This document shows positions 44,296-55,913 of a DNA stretch of 64,000 nt, one piece after another. Position numbers and translations under genes: made by a program. Source of the DNA: Choristoneura fumiferana. Its lineage: Eukaryota; Arthropoda; Insecta; Lepidoptera; Tortricidae. Position 1 is the stretch's first letter. Each line of letters opens with the position of its first letter. The notes under the pieces are model-generated. The model saw nothing but the letters and a program-made list of their open reading frames with translations, searched no databases and had not been told where the DNA came from. The stretch lies in assembly GCF_025370935.1 (NCBI RefSeq), contig NC_133485.1, positions 2,097,559 through 2,161,558 of the forward strand, written 5' to 3'.

Positions 44296-45102
44296 TGTGA
44301 TTAAGTTAAACGCGAAAGTTGGTATGGATGGATGTTTGGATGTTTGTTACTCTTTCACGCAAAAAATACTGAACGGATTTGCATGAAATTTGACATACAA
44401 GTAATAATATAACCTGGATTAACGTAAGTATAGGCTACTTTTTATCCCGAAATAATGTATGGTTCCTGTGGGATCAAAAAAGGCTTAAGCTACATACCAA
44501 TTTTGAGCGAGCGAAGCCGCGGGCAAAAGCTAGTACTTCATATTAAAAACCAATAACAACTTAACAACTGGTCATTATTAGAAAAAAAAATTCAAAAGAA
44601 ATAAGCTGACTTTAAAACGTGAATATTTGATTACCCGTATTAACGAAAAAAAGTGTACGTAATAGGTACTTAAATAAAATAAAAATGCTTTGAGGTTGGT
44701 GCCAGACTTAGTTTAGAAGAAATATTAAAATGAGTCTGTACTTATATTTCCACAGACTTGAAAATAAAATTACATATTCTGCCCAACACAGTAGCAAATA
44801 TAATAAATATATTTTAACAGCAATTGAGGTCATACATATTAGCAATATTCACGTCAGTTACTGATGGTTTTTTTTAATTGTCTTCAAATTGCGCATCGTA
44901 TAGCTAAGTTGGTTGGTACCTACAGTCTGATCAATATAGGAATGGACAGAAGGAAAATAGGCTCTTTATAATGCACGCTTTAGGAAATCAAAATAAATAG
45001 CACTTTTTTAGTATACGGTCTAAACTGAATTCTAATTAAAATATCGAAAACGTCAATATTAGTTTAAAAATACTGTAGTTTTTAAGTATTATATTATTAT
45101 GA

Positions 45103-45256
45103 AAAAATTACTTTCTGCCAAGTTTCTTGCGGCGCATTCTTCTTGGCAATGATGGTCTTTCCGAAAGCGCTGGTAGTTTAAAAAATGACGTGTAAAAGTG
45201 CCCATTGCGGCCTAAGTATTTACTGAATAAATGATTTGAATTTGAATTTGAATTTA
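45103..45256 (+). mobile_element. LINE 3' end, sense
   Basis: The counterpart of 43651-43800: cttgcggcgcattcttcttg through aaatgacgtgtaaaagtgcc to a poly(A) signal and a (TTTGAA)n tail. The two lie in inverted orientation about 1.3 kb apart. Confidence 0.78.
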
Positions 45257-45814
45257 CTTCTTTTATTCATCATCATCATCATTATTACGAATTCACAAAA
45301 AATGTTTAGAGCCCCTTCTTCTGTGACCTTCTAGAGTCCAATATTATCCTGAATGGACTTATACTAGATAATACTAATCCAGAGCCCGGACTTTTCACGG
45401 CATTTTTGATCTGTCATAGTGACTTCTCACTTATCGACTCTAAGTAGTTACCTAAATTATATCGATAATGATATTATCGTAAAATAATAATCGCAATATC
45501 TTTTATAAGGGGACACTAATGGAACATTTATTAGCGCTACTAGGTACTTTAGATATGAAATTGACTTATTAAGTTAGAAATTGTTAACTATTCATTGTTT
45601 TCATTGATTTTCGATCTTTAACGATAAAACCGTCTATTGTTGACCTCTACTTTTAATCTTTTGGAACATGTTGTATATCGATATATCGATATTGAATGTC
45701 GGAAGTCGATATGTGAGAAGTCACTATGACACATCAAAAATGCCGCGAAATTCCGGGCTCTGCAGTATCTACCTATAATGACAAACCATCAAGCGCGATA
45801 TTTTGTATTTCATC

Positions 45815-46105
45815 ATCATCATCATCATCCCAGCCTGTATACGTCCCACTGCTGGGCTCAGGCCTGCAGGGCTACTACGAAAATCGAAGTTCGTGTCGTA
45901 ACGTCCCTCTCGCTCTAGTATAAGTGTCAGATCGAGGGACCGCACGACACGAACTTCGAGTTTCGAGTTTCGTAGTAGCCCTGCTGCTTTTACACACACA
46001 CGCTTTTGCGCACAGTTTACACGCGGGTCCAGTGCGGATTGGAAACTTCTCACACACCACTGAATTGCTTCGCGGGGTAGAGCCGCTTTCCTCATGATGT
46101 TTTCT
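45815..46105 (-). mobile_element. SINE split by a palindromic MITE
   Basis: On the minus strand, catcatgaggaaagcggctc and ccaatccgcactggacccgc precede, and ggcctgagcccagcagtggg with gggatgatgatg follows, in the order seen in the SINE at 18465-18735. The MITE 45866-45986 sits between them. Confidence 0.7.
45866..45986. mobile_element. CAGCAGGGCTACTACG-type MITE, copy 3
   Basis: A 121-bp hairpin with gcagggctactacgaaaatc at one end and gtttcgtagtagccctgctg at the other. Confidence 0.88.
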
Positions 46106-46665
46106 GCAAAAAAAAAAGTATCCCTGCGGAACCTATAAGTACCAAATGGCAATTTATGAATCTACGAAATGATTAAAAACTCCCGGCATTGTCATTTCAA
46201 AAACGGCTGGACGGATTTTAAAGAAACTTAAAAAAAATATTATTGTATATTTTTACCGTACGGAACCCTCTCCACACGAGATCAACTCGCACGTGTCCGT
46301 TTTCTTTATCATTTATTGCTATACGAACAGACATAGTTAATACACTCTGATACAGATATACAGCCCCATGACAGACGGACAGACGGATAAACAGAGAGTG
46401 AACGGGAGGCTTAGCAATAAGTTTATTGCGCCCTACAAAGTATAAAATCAGAAGTACTAACTGATTTGAATATGATGAATTTTAATTAATAATATTATAT
46501 TGCTGATTATCTACAGCGTTGCCTGTTACAAAATAGCTTACGACGCACACGACATTACCGCGTGACCGAGCACGAACCAAAATGGCTTAAGAACACAAAA
46601 AATACAATAAAGCTTATACATTATAAACACAATCGAACAAAGGCGCTGACACCTAATTTAATTAG

Positions 46666-46673
46666 TATAAAAT
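46666..46673 (+). promoter_or_regulatory. TATA box of lipase 2
   Basis: TATAAAAT lies about 50 bases before the lipase 2 ATG. A start near 46695-46700 would give a short leader of about 20-25 nt. This suits a highly expressed, tissue-specific secreted protein. Confidence 0.75.
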
Positions 46674-46718
46674 CCGCCGGTCGTCCCGTCATCGTCATAA
46701 TCTACACAAATCGGCAAC

Positions 46719-48656
46719 ATGAAGCTCTGTCTCGTCGTGTGCCTGGTTTTGGCACACCTGGCCGCAGGTAGCATCCTGCGGAAATACCGCCCGCAACCCC
46801 TCAGCGTGGAGCCCTTCGACTTCATCGAACCCACCAACTACAATCAGGTGCTGCAGAAAAGGTTCCAATTCTACAACCAAGTCCCGAGTGCCAATGACTA
46901 CTTGGGGCTGGATCCTGAGACAGCCGAAGCCAGCTCTCACGAAGTCACCGAGCAAAAGAAGATCCGCGTCGATATCCAGAAGTCCAGGTCCAGCCCCGTA
47001 TATGGCCGCAGCGCCGACTGGAACATCCCTGCCTACGTCTCTAATAGTGATGTCAGACAGTACGAAGACCAGGACAAGCAGTACAATTACCAGAACATGC
47101 AGTACAACGAACAAAACAAGCAGTACAATGATCAAAACAAGCAGTACAATGACCAATACAATGATCAAAACAAACAGTACAATGATCAGAACATGCAGTT
47201 TAATGATCAAAACAAGCTGTACCAGGCCCGACAGAAGGTGTTCAAAAGCCAGAAAAAACAGTACAGGAATGCCAAGCAGTACCGCAGTCTGACGGAGGAC
47301 CAGAACCAGGCTGAGCAGATGAAGCACAGCATACCCGTATACTCCGACGCCGTCGAGTGGGGAGGCATCCTGATGTCCCAGGGCCCTAACGCCCCCATCA
47401 ACGACCAGACCGACATCGAAAAGATCTTCAAGGATTCTTTCGAGACTGTCAAGGAGTTCACCGAGGAGGAGAAAGAAGCCTACCACAAGGCTTACATGAC
47501 CGCCGCTGAGAATGAAGACATCCTTCTGAACACCACTCAGCTCCTCCAGAAGAACCACTACGCTGTCGAAGAGCACACAGTCAAGACCGATGACGGCTAC
47601 GTCCTCACTCTGTTCCGCATTCCGCCGAAGTCCGCCGAATCCGGTGACATGCAGACCAAGCGACCCGTCGTGTTCCTGATGCACGGTCTCCTTGGCAGCT
47701 CTGACGACTGGCTGCTCATGGGCCCTGGTAAGTCCCTCGCTTACATCTTGGCCGACCTCGACTACGACGTGTGGATGGGCAACGCTCGCGGTAACAAGTA
47801 CTCCCGCCGCCACGTCAGCAAGAACCCGGGCCAGCCCGACTTCTGGCAGTTCAGCAACGACGAAATCGCCCTTCACGACCTCCCCACCATGATCGACTAC
47901 GCTCTGAGCACCAGCAAACAAGAGAAAATGTACTACGTCGGTTATTCCGAGGGCACCACCACTTTCTTCGCTCTGGCTTCTACCAAACCCGAGTACAACG
48001 GGAAGATTATCATGATGTATGCTCTGTCCCCGTTGGTGTTCATGAGCAACACCCGCAGCCCCGTGATCAAGATGATCGCGCCCAACAGCCCGTTCTACGA
48101 GCGTCTGCACGCAGCCCTCGGACACGGAGAGTTCAAGCCCGAAGCTGAGCTGACCCGCACCATCGGCGGAGATATGCTGGCGAAGAAATCCGGCTGCAAT
48201 CACGTCGCTTCCAACGTCGAGTTCGCGATTGCCGGTATGGTTGACAAGTCCACCGCGCAGATGGTTCCGTTGATCGAGAAACACTTGCCCGCTGGTGCTT
48301 CTACCAGACAGATCAAGCAATACGGGCAGGCGGTGGCCAGCCGCGAGTTCAGACGGTACGACTACGGGCCGGTGATCAACGAGAAGGTGTACGGCAGCGA
48401 GGTGCCCCCCAAGTACGAGCTGTCAGAGGTCCAGGTCCCGGTGACCCTGTACTACAGCGCCAACGACTGGCTGGCGCACCCCACAGACGTGGAGCAACTC
48501 GTCACCAAGCTGCCTCAGGTCAAGGAGGCCTACAAGCTCCCGCAGACCAACTGGAGCCACCTGGACTTCGTGTTCTCTAAGGCCGCGCCCCTGACCGTCT
48601 ACCAAAGACTGATCACTTCCATCCAGGAGAACCAGAGCGAGAAACAAGTCCTATAG
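46719..48656 (+). CDS. Secreted acid-lipase-family protein with heptad-repeat spacer, lipase 2
   Basis: This intronless 645-aa AB-hydrolase of the acid-lipase family has signal peptide MKLCLVVCLVLAHLAAGS. Residues ~113-167 hold about eight tandem QYNDQNK-type units, rich in Gln, Asn, Tyr and Asp, inside a ~270-residue N-terminal extension absent from typical ~400-aa relatives. The catalytic part starts near HTVKTDDGYVLTLFRIP (~286). It shows the oxyanion segment MHGLLGSSDDW (~321), DVWMGNARGNKYSRRH, the nucleophile elbow GYSEG (Ser410; GHSQG in lipase 1), the acid in NDWLAHP (Asp583) and His614 in NWSHLDFVFS, so the triad is present. Codons are strongly GC-ending, unlike the surroundings, suggesting high expression. 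TATA box and AATAAA bracket the gene. The extension may be cleaved or serve in binding or aggregation; that is inference. A 541-codon antisense frame is a shadow. Confidence 0.95.
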   Translation: MKLCLVVCLVLAHLAAGSILRKYRPQPLSVEPFDFIEPTNYNQVLQKRFQFYNQVPSANDYLGLDPETAEASSHEVTEQKKIRVDIQKSRSSPVYGRSADWNIPAYVSNSDVRQYEDQDKQYNYQNMQYNEQNKQYNDQNKQYNDQYNDQNKQYNDQNMQFNDQNKLYQARQKVFKSQKKQYRNAKQYRSLTEDQNQAEQMKHSIPVYSDAVEWGGILMSQGPNAPINDQTDIEKIFKDSFETVKEFTEEEKEAYHKAYMTAAENEDILLNTTQLLQKNHYAVEEHTVKTDDGYVLTLFRIPPKSAESGDMQTKRPVVFLMHGLLGSSDDWLLMGPGKSLAYILADLDYDVWMGNARGNKYSRRHVSKNPGQPDFWQFSNDEIALHDLPTMIDYALSTSKQEKMYYVGYSEGTTTFFALASTKPEYNGKIIMMYALSPLVFMSNTRSPVIKMIAPNSPFYERLHAALGHGEFKPEAELTRTIGGDMLAKKSGCNHVASNVEFAIAGMVDKSTAQMVPLIEKHLPAGASTRQIKQYGQAVASREFRRYDYGPVINEKVYGSEVPPKYELSEVQVPVTLYYSANDWLAHPTDVEQLVTKLPQVKEAYKLPQTNWSHLDFVFSKAAPLTVYQRLITSIQENQSEKQVL

Positions 48657-48756
48657 GTACCTAAGTTAGTGTAGGTTGATTTTAGCGTTACTTATAATAT
48701 TACTTCGTCCATTATCATATTTAAATGTCATTTGCTGCGAGATTCGTATTTTTATG

Positions 48757-48766
48757 AATAAATAAA
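48757..48766 (+). terminator. Poly(A) signal of lipase 2
   Basis: Two overlapping AATAAA motifs, about 100 nt after the stop codon. Confidence 0.75.
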
Positions 48767-48942
48767 TCCGTCCATTAAAAAATACTTTATCTTATTTTAT
48801 TACTCATTCATCAGATAGTATCCTGATTATTTATATAATTTTATGCATAATATCTTATTGCAAAGGTACCTACTTTTAATACAATAATACTAATGTAATA
48901 AGGTAACTATCAATTTTTTACATTGTAATACCATACTTATCA

Positions 48943-49540
48943 CAAAAAAGGGGCCAAGTGCGAGTCGGACTCGCCCATGAAGGGTTCCGTAGCAGCAAGT
49001 AACATAATATAAAAGTTTGCTTTACTTTACGATTTATGACGTATTAGGTAAGTATTAAAAAAAAACTACTTACTAGATCTCGTTCAAACCAATTTTCGGT
49101 GAAAGTTTGCATGGTAATGTACATCATGTATTTTTTTTTAGTTTTATCATTCTCTTATTTTAGAAATTATAGGGGGGGGGACCACACATTTTACCACTTT
49201 GGAAGTGTCGCTCGCGCAAACTATTCAGTTTAGAAAAAAATGATATTAGAAACCTCAATATCATTTTTGAAGACCTATCCATAGACACCCCACACGTATG
49301 GCTTTGACGAAAAAAAAAATGTTGAGTCAGTTCTAATAAGTAGGTACCTATTGGGGAACCCCCAAAATTTATTGTTTTTTTTCTAATTTTTGTGTGAAAA
49401 TCTTAATGCGGTTCACAGATTACAGTTTCAACAGTATAGTTCTTGTGGCTATGACATACGGACGGACAGACAGACAGACAAACATGACGAATCTATAAGG
49501 GTTCCGTTTTTTGCCATTTGGCTACGGAACCTTAAAAAAA
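48943..49540 (+). repeat. GACA-type repeat, third subfamily
   Basis: Begins aaaaaaggggccaagtgcga with hairpin GCGAGTC-G-GACTCGC in place of GCGTGTC-G-GACACGC. It ends with the GACA tract and a 9-bp-arm terminal hairpin. The paired change in both hairpin arms keeps the stem intact. Confidence 0.85.
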
Positions 49541-49761
49541 CAACCCCTAATTGATAACCTTCTCCTTTTTTTGATGTCAGTTAATTATATAAGTACCTAC
49601 ATTACCTACTCTCCAAAATTCGAAATGTAAAGTTTTATCGTGTCATCTTCATCTGTCTCACATTCGTAAGTAGGTATTACAATTACTTAGTATTAAAGTT
49701 GAACTCACTAGATAGGTATCTACAAGTTTGGAGTTAATTAAATTACAAAATAATCCAGGGT

Positions 49762-49911
49762 CTATTGACACCAATTGACCTAGCCCTAAACTATCAAAGC
49801 TTGTGCAATGGGAACAGGCTTCATACAAATATCTGACCCGGCCGGAGATCGAACCCGGGCCCTAAAACTTCGTAGTCAAGTTCTCCAACCACTTCCGGCT
49901 CAGTCGGCCCG
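49762..49911 (-). mobile_element. tRNA-derived SINE, minus copy
   Basis: Reverse of the 51753 family: ccaattgacctagccctaaa, then gagatcgaacccgggccct (B box on the minus strand) and ccacttccggctcag (A-box side). Confidence 0.75.
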
Positions 49912-50267
49912 GTGGCAATTTTACGTGTAAAAGTGGGTACCTATATAACAAAAACCTGAAATTACAAAAAATGCACGGTCTCCAAAAAATTATGAAAATA
50001 ATACTAAGTAATTAAGGTTTGAAATTTGCCATAGCTGAAGCCAGCCACTGTGGAAGAGCAAATGTACCATTCCAAAAAAAAAAAATTTTTTTTTGTTGGT
50101 ACTTAAAATTACGCAACATTTTGATTTGTCACGCAGCGCACGAAGTGGAGCCTTTGAGTATTTATTTCTCTTATAGAATTCTAGATAAATACTCAGATCA
50201 GAGTGGAGCACAATGTCTTTATCCATTCCATATTTCATTCCATAGAGTACCTAGTTAGCAGCGCGTC

Positions 50268-50392
50268 GCGCCATCTAATGATATACTGCTGTACTATTTT
50301 TGTAGCCGTCCGAAACTTCTGGTTAACGCCATTATCAAACAATTAGAAAGCCTAAATGCTACATCGTTCCAGAATGTTTTACTAGATGGCGC
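50268..50392. promoter_or_regulatory. Pair of CTCF-core-like motifs
   Basis: AGATGGCGC occurs on the minus strand at 50268-50276 and on the plus strand (in actagatggcgcacc) at 50384-50392, about 200-320 bases before the promoter of the gene at 50587. It fits the insect CTCF core AGRKGGCGC. Occupancy is unknown. Confidence 0.35.
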
Positions 50393-50586
50393 ACCTTCCT
50401 AACAAAACGGTTAGATGCTTTGACATTTTAATAATAATCACGCTTTGTTTTGACATCTAATACTCCCAACTGTCACCCAAGCGTTGCCGAGAAAGCGAGA
50501 CAAATATATAATATCGTGCATGTTGGAAAAGGATAGCGGCGCGGCGGCGCTTTGGCTTCCCGCCGTCCCCCGTACGACAGTCGCGC

Positions 50587-50592
50587 TCAGTT
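50587..50592 (+). promoter_or_regulatory. Initiator of the gene starting at 50754
   Basis: TCAGTT matches the arthropod initiator, with A at 50589. It follows a GC-rich stretch (ggcgcggcggcgctttgg) unlike the AT-rich surroundings, and no TATA box precedes it. A donor-like aag|gtaaac near 50658 allows a 5'UTR intron form. Confidence 0.5.
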
Positions 50593-50753
50593 CGTTTTGG
50601 TTTGCTTGCCGTGCGTAGTTCATTGTTGAACTATTTTGTTTTAACGTTTTTCAATAAGGTAAACGTGACTTTGGGACTCTCAGTGAACTTTATTAGTGAT
50701 ATATGTGTGATTGAGTGTGAAAAACAATATTCGGATGGATTGAGTGTGTAACG

Positions 50754-53463
50754 ATGCTACCTCCTACGGCCGGCATAGCACAAGAGCAACGCGACCGGCC
50801 CGAAATGGCGTACCAACAGCGTCGCGACGTCAGGGAGCTAACTCGGGAGATCATCAGGGACGCCGCTCGGGCCGCCAACAGACAGCAGTCCATATCGCCT
50901 GGAGGTAAGCCGGTCAAAACGACGCCACGTTACGGCCATGCTTGTCAAATTGACATACGTCAACATGACATTTATATGAAAACAACGCTTTTATCCACAT
51001 AAAATCACATAAAAATGGTTTAGCCCTCGATATCTAGTGCCTGTGAATGCCTAGCACAGGAATTTAGACCTGTTACGTCACCTAGGCAGTCCGCTCTCGT
51101 GAAACTAAAATGGCGCCAATGCGCCATTAGCTGCTTGTATTATCAATAGCTACATAGTTATATACATTTCGGGAGCACTTTTCGCGTTAAAAAAGTGAAG
51201 CAAATTGTTATAAGAGGCCATTAATCCGTGTAAATTAAATATTAAGCTATGTAGAACACAATACGGTACTGTAAAGTGCCATTTGGCACGTGCTCGGGTT
51301 ATTTTTAGCTCGCCCTGTTGCAACGTAAGCCGTCGATTAGCTTGGATCAATATGGGTATGTTAATTTTAATGTTTCCACTAAAGTTGTAGTTTTCTGGTG
51401 TCTTATTAGTAGAAGTTTTTGGTTTGTTTATTTGTTGTCATCGGAATCCCGATGACTTTTGTAAAACGTCGAAATGACAGCAACATGACATTCGATTCTG
51501 CACAGTACAAGATGGCTGCCATTTTATTTTAGTTCAGTCACGCGCCGAGCCAGATGGCGCTGCGAGTTCTTTGTTGATATAACAATAAATAATAACTACT
51601 TATCATACTTACTTGGTCAAGAAATGTCTTTATAGTTAGTTACAGTATTTAAAATCTATAATAATTAGTGATCATTATCAACGTCACTTTTTGTGGCAAA
51701 GTATGGTTAACAAAAAAACAAATACACAAGTATTTTAAACTTATATTTGACAACCGGATGGCTAAGTGGTTAGAGGACCTGACTATGAAGCTTGAGGTCC
51801 CGGGTTTGATTCCCGGCCGGGGCAGATATTTGTATGAATAATATGAATGTTTGTTTGCGGGTCTTGGATGTTTAATTTTGTATTTAAGTATGTATTTAAC
51901 TATATAAGTATGTTTATCCATTGCCTAGTATCCATCGTACAAACTTTGCTTAGTTTGGGACTAGGTCAATTTGTGTTGTATCCCATGATATTTATTTATA
52001 TATTACTAGCTTTTGCCCGCAGCTCCGCCCGCGTGGTATTTTGTTATTGCGCGCTGTTCACTCTCGATTTTAAACTAAACTTGTATTTTTATGACATAAA
52101 TTAATGTCATTTGACATACCTACCTATATTATTTTAAAATATAGTAGGACGAAAAAGGTTTTGTACCATAAGGAGTTATATCTAGAGGTGAAATCATAAG
52201 AAGGTAAGCAAGTATTTATCTTATAGTTAAGAACAAAAGTGAATATTCAAATGTATTTGTTTTTTCTGCAAGCCCCATACCCTTTGCTACGAAAAGTGCA
52301 TGTTGATAACAATCACTAATAATAATGTAAATATTATGTGGCAAATATCCTGAGCTTCATAGGCTCTATGATTAACATTTAATTTATTTTATGCTTTTAA
52401 AATAGAAGTTAAATTAGTTTGTGTAAATTTTCTTTCAACTTTATTTTATTACTAGGCATGGAGTCGACATTAGCAATAAAATCCAACTCCTAATCATACT
52501 CATACTTACTCATTTATTTAATTCTAAAATGCCTTCTAAATATGTTATTCAAATTATAAATAAAATTATTATTAATTATTATTATTATTTTGTGGTTGAA
52601 CTTTGGGTGTCACAAACTATTTGAAGCTGACTCGTATCACTTCAATTTTTCATGCAATTTTGTATGGGAAGTGATGCAGTATTTTTGCTCATAGATATAT
52701 ACCTACTCCTCAACATTCTTGTCCTACTATAATCACTACTTAAAGAAATGATTGAGTATGAGTTTGTTAATGTCTTCGTCGCTAACGTCTTACCGTGAGA
52801 TGAAAACTCTGATGCCTATTTATTACATTCTACACTACTATTAACTAAGGAGCCACTGTGACCCCGGGAAATAACAAAACCATATTGTATCTGTGGCATT
52901 AAATCTTTCAATCCATGTTAACTTTATTTAAGTAAGCACATATTTTTTTATCTTGAAATCTAAATTACATACCATCAATCTCCATTCAAGGATAAATATG
53001 TCGCCGACTGATAGCATCCATAACACACATTTTCTTTAAAAATTTACTTCATGAGGTAGAATCTTGTTTGTCAGACTTGTTTACCATAGTTGTTATTATT
53101 ATTATTAAATGGTGTATATCTACATAAATACTATACTACTGTATACTACTGTATACTGTATGTATACTATACTAAAGTACAATTCAATAGAATCTGTCAA
53201 TTTTCTACATATTTAAGACACCCTATCGTGGGCACACTTGATTATATATGTCCCTGTTGTTGCAATTATCATCTAAAAGGAATCAAAAAAGAATAATAGT
53301 CACATCACAAAGCCTTAGGCAGCCCGGTGTTAATATTAGTAGGCTGGAAGTGTCTACAGGATTGTCAGATTCTATTGAATTGGAGTTTACTATAGACTGG
53401 TGGTCCCTGGAAGAACTCGAAATGGTCCGCGAAGCCATTACCAAAAAACGACGCGCCAGTCAA
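50754..53463 (+). CDS. 5' end of an unrecognised gene, two exons (partial)
   Basis: I do not recognise the product. Exon 1 (50754-50904) starts MLPPTAGIAQEQRDRPEMAY, has a basic/acidic helical stretch (RRDVRELTREIIRDAARAAN), and stops one base into a codon at a strong donor (GGAG|gtaagc). A GC3-rich open segment at 53360-53463 starts in the matching phase from either of two acceptors nine bases apart (ctacag at 53359 or tgtcag at 53368). It reads SIELEFTIDWWSLEELEMVR, then a basic KKRR, and ends at TCAA|gtaacg in phase 0. The joined frame is open. Later exons would lie further right or outside. Exon 1 is well supported (about 0.7); exon 2 is plausible (about 0.45) because its polypyrimidine tract is weak. 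Confidence 0.55.
51753..52003 (+). mobile_element. tRNA-derived SINE, full copy
   Basis: The head ccggatggctaagtggttag holds A box TGGCTAAGTGG; the B box is GGTTTGATTCC. The body ends with gcttagtttgggactaggtc and a TTTATT tail. It lies in the presumed first intron of the gene at 50754. Confidence 0.85.
52004..53359. other. Presumed intron of the gene at 50754
   Basis: AT-rich, with one tagcttttgcccgcagctcc phrase at 52008 and TTA-repeat tracts near 52570 and 53090. No further exon is supported here. Confidence 0.4.
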
Positions 53464-53699
53464 GTAACGGTCGTAACCGTTCATTCAGTAACAATTTTAC
53501 TTTTACCGTATATTACCTTTAAACAGTTGGTGGTCTATGGCAAGACAAATTTTGTCAAATGGTCCCTCCTAACTAAAAGGTTAAGATTAAGAACCGCTGA
53601 TCTAGACCTTTATGGTACAGTCAGACAGTTATCTACATTAATATCTGCCACAGCAGTGTGCAAAAATAACTGACATGTCCTATCGGCCCTAGAAATAGG

Positions 53700-55913
53700 G
53701 TCATATCAGATATTTACGGTGTTCTGCCTTTTCGCAGAAATTCATTTGGCCGAATATCACTTGCCAACCAACGTTTCGCCGAAGATTCACATTGACAACT
53801 AACTATTACAAAATTTTTGTATGCCAACGTGTCATTTGGTCGAATTATTATATAGCAGAATATCATAATGACTCAAAACGTTTGGAAAACTTATCATTTG
53901 TCAAATCTTTCACTTGGTCAAACAACTATTAAACGAATAACGTTTCGTCAGTGTAACAGTTCCCTTTTCATGTAGCTTTTCATACATAAGCCAACTTTTT
54001 ATTTAAAGTAAGTAAGTAAGAGTTACACACCATTTTTTCAATTGGCAATATTAATTACAAATAAGAGTTTTGTAATATAATAAGTATAGCAACAGAAATC
54101 TAATGTGTGGCAAAGTCCAGTAGGTCCAGTAGATTAACGGTGAGCAAACCAGAATCGTATTTATATTTTTTAATAATTCTTTTTAAGTATCCATAACATG
54201 AGTATAATTAAAAATAATATTGAACTGAAATTGGCATCCTTGTAAATAACTATTTTCAAAAATTTGACCGAAGAACAAAATTTAGAGAACCATATAAATA
54301 TTACACCATTGTACCGTTTTTGTCAAACTTAAAACCTAAAATTGTTAAAAGTGGCTCCGAAGCGGTAACGTCTCGTGTGCTCTGCCTACCCCATCTGGGA
54401 ATAAAGGCGTGATGTTTGTGTGTGTATATATATATATATACATATATTACGCCAGGTCCCACGAGGTTAAATTATCATTGGTAAAAAGAAAAAAACTTAC
54501 GTAAATAATACATAAATCGACTTTAACTAGCCTGACTAACTAGGCTCATCAAGGCCAGGCAGGGTACCTTCAGTGAAACATTTTTAAAATTCCTCAAGTT
54601 TCTTGGAAAACTTTCTGAAAAATCATATTAAGGTTTCTACTTCAACTTTTTTGTTTTGGCACCCTATCACTTTAGATTAGCAACCACTACTGCCAATGAC
54701 TCCTATTTTAATAATAGTCCAGTTGGCGTCAAGGGATAAGAATGCAAGTTTAAAACGCCAAAGAGTTGCCCAGGTCAGGTATAAATAGTAGGTCAAGTTA
54801 TTGCGAGAGGCGTCCTGGCCTCTCGACCTCAGCTATATGCTCTGCACCGCGGCGTGGCTAGGGTTCCCATCCCAGGTGAAAAAAAAAAATCGTAGAAAAA
54901 CCGGATTTCCTCCTCGGAATAGTAATATAAAAAATAATTGATTTGTTAGAAAATAAAGTAGCCTTGAACTTACCAATCATTTATTCGATTATTTGTTATT
55001 GCAATCTACATAATTGTTTACTAATTTTATGAGAAAATAAAACAATGAAGGTAAAAGAGTTATAAAATACTGAGTAACTTTTATACTAAACTAGAGTTTA
55101 CCCGCGGCTTCGCACGCGTAAACTATTCGATCTGGTAGTTACAATTGATATTCCGGGATTTTACAAATTTCCTGTGGGAAATCCCTAAATTTATATCGTA
55201 ATCTTCATTGAGGTGTTGTGTTAAGCACAACTATCCCGTGGGAATATTGGAATAAAAGTAGCCTATGTGTTATTTCAGGCATCCAGCTATCTTCATACCA
55301 AAATTTCATGACTCTAAGCCCAGCGTAATCTGGCGCGCGGCAATGAATGGGTAAAGAGCTTTACAGACTGCAATGCAGGATAATGAATAGATTTCTTTTT
55401 CCCTGAATGGCAACACTGGCATAGATAATAGATCGCTCGTTTTTGGCTCGAAATTCGAACTTGTGATTTTATTTTATTTTAAGTTTTTCGCGATTCCCAA
55501 GGTCAAAGAATCGAATTGCTTTAAAATTCCAGAGAAATAATGCGTTGTTTGGGAGAAACGTGTCAAAATGGTGTTGTAGAGCGCCATCCTGCTCTGTCTC
55601 GTTTTTTTTGTCCCGTTCTGGCGGTTCAATTTTATATAAGATACCGTCTACTATATTCTATTTGTAAGATGATTCAAATGACACATGATGATTATGTAAC
55701 TTTGTGAGGCGGTAACTAATTTATTATTTTTTCCATCAGAGATATAATGCTTAAAAAAATGAAATCACATTAAAACTGCTGATTGTTCGAATATTTGAAC
55801 TCAAATTTGCTGACAAATTGTTAAGTTACTGCGTAGGCACTGTTATACCTACATATTAACTTACTTTCTTTAATGAACGCCCTTAGAATGTTGTTTCAAT
55901 AGGCCGCACCCGA
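53700..55913. other. Gene-free region
   Basis: Contains a truncated short element (54303-54450: gtaccgtttttgtcaaactt to an (TA)n run) and a block at 55080-55330 starting actagagtttacccgcggct that is also seen near 6388. I find no exon with good splice sites. Confidence 0.4.

Noticed and set aside
46695..48320. 541-codon open frame antisense to lipase 2
   Set aside because: It mirrors the GC-ending codons of the real gene; its Val/Leu/Ile-rich stretch is the reverse complement of the QYNDQNK repeat, and it has no family motifs.
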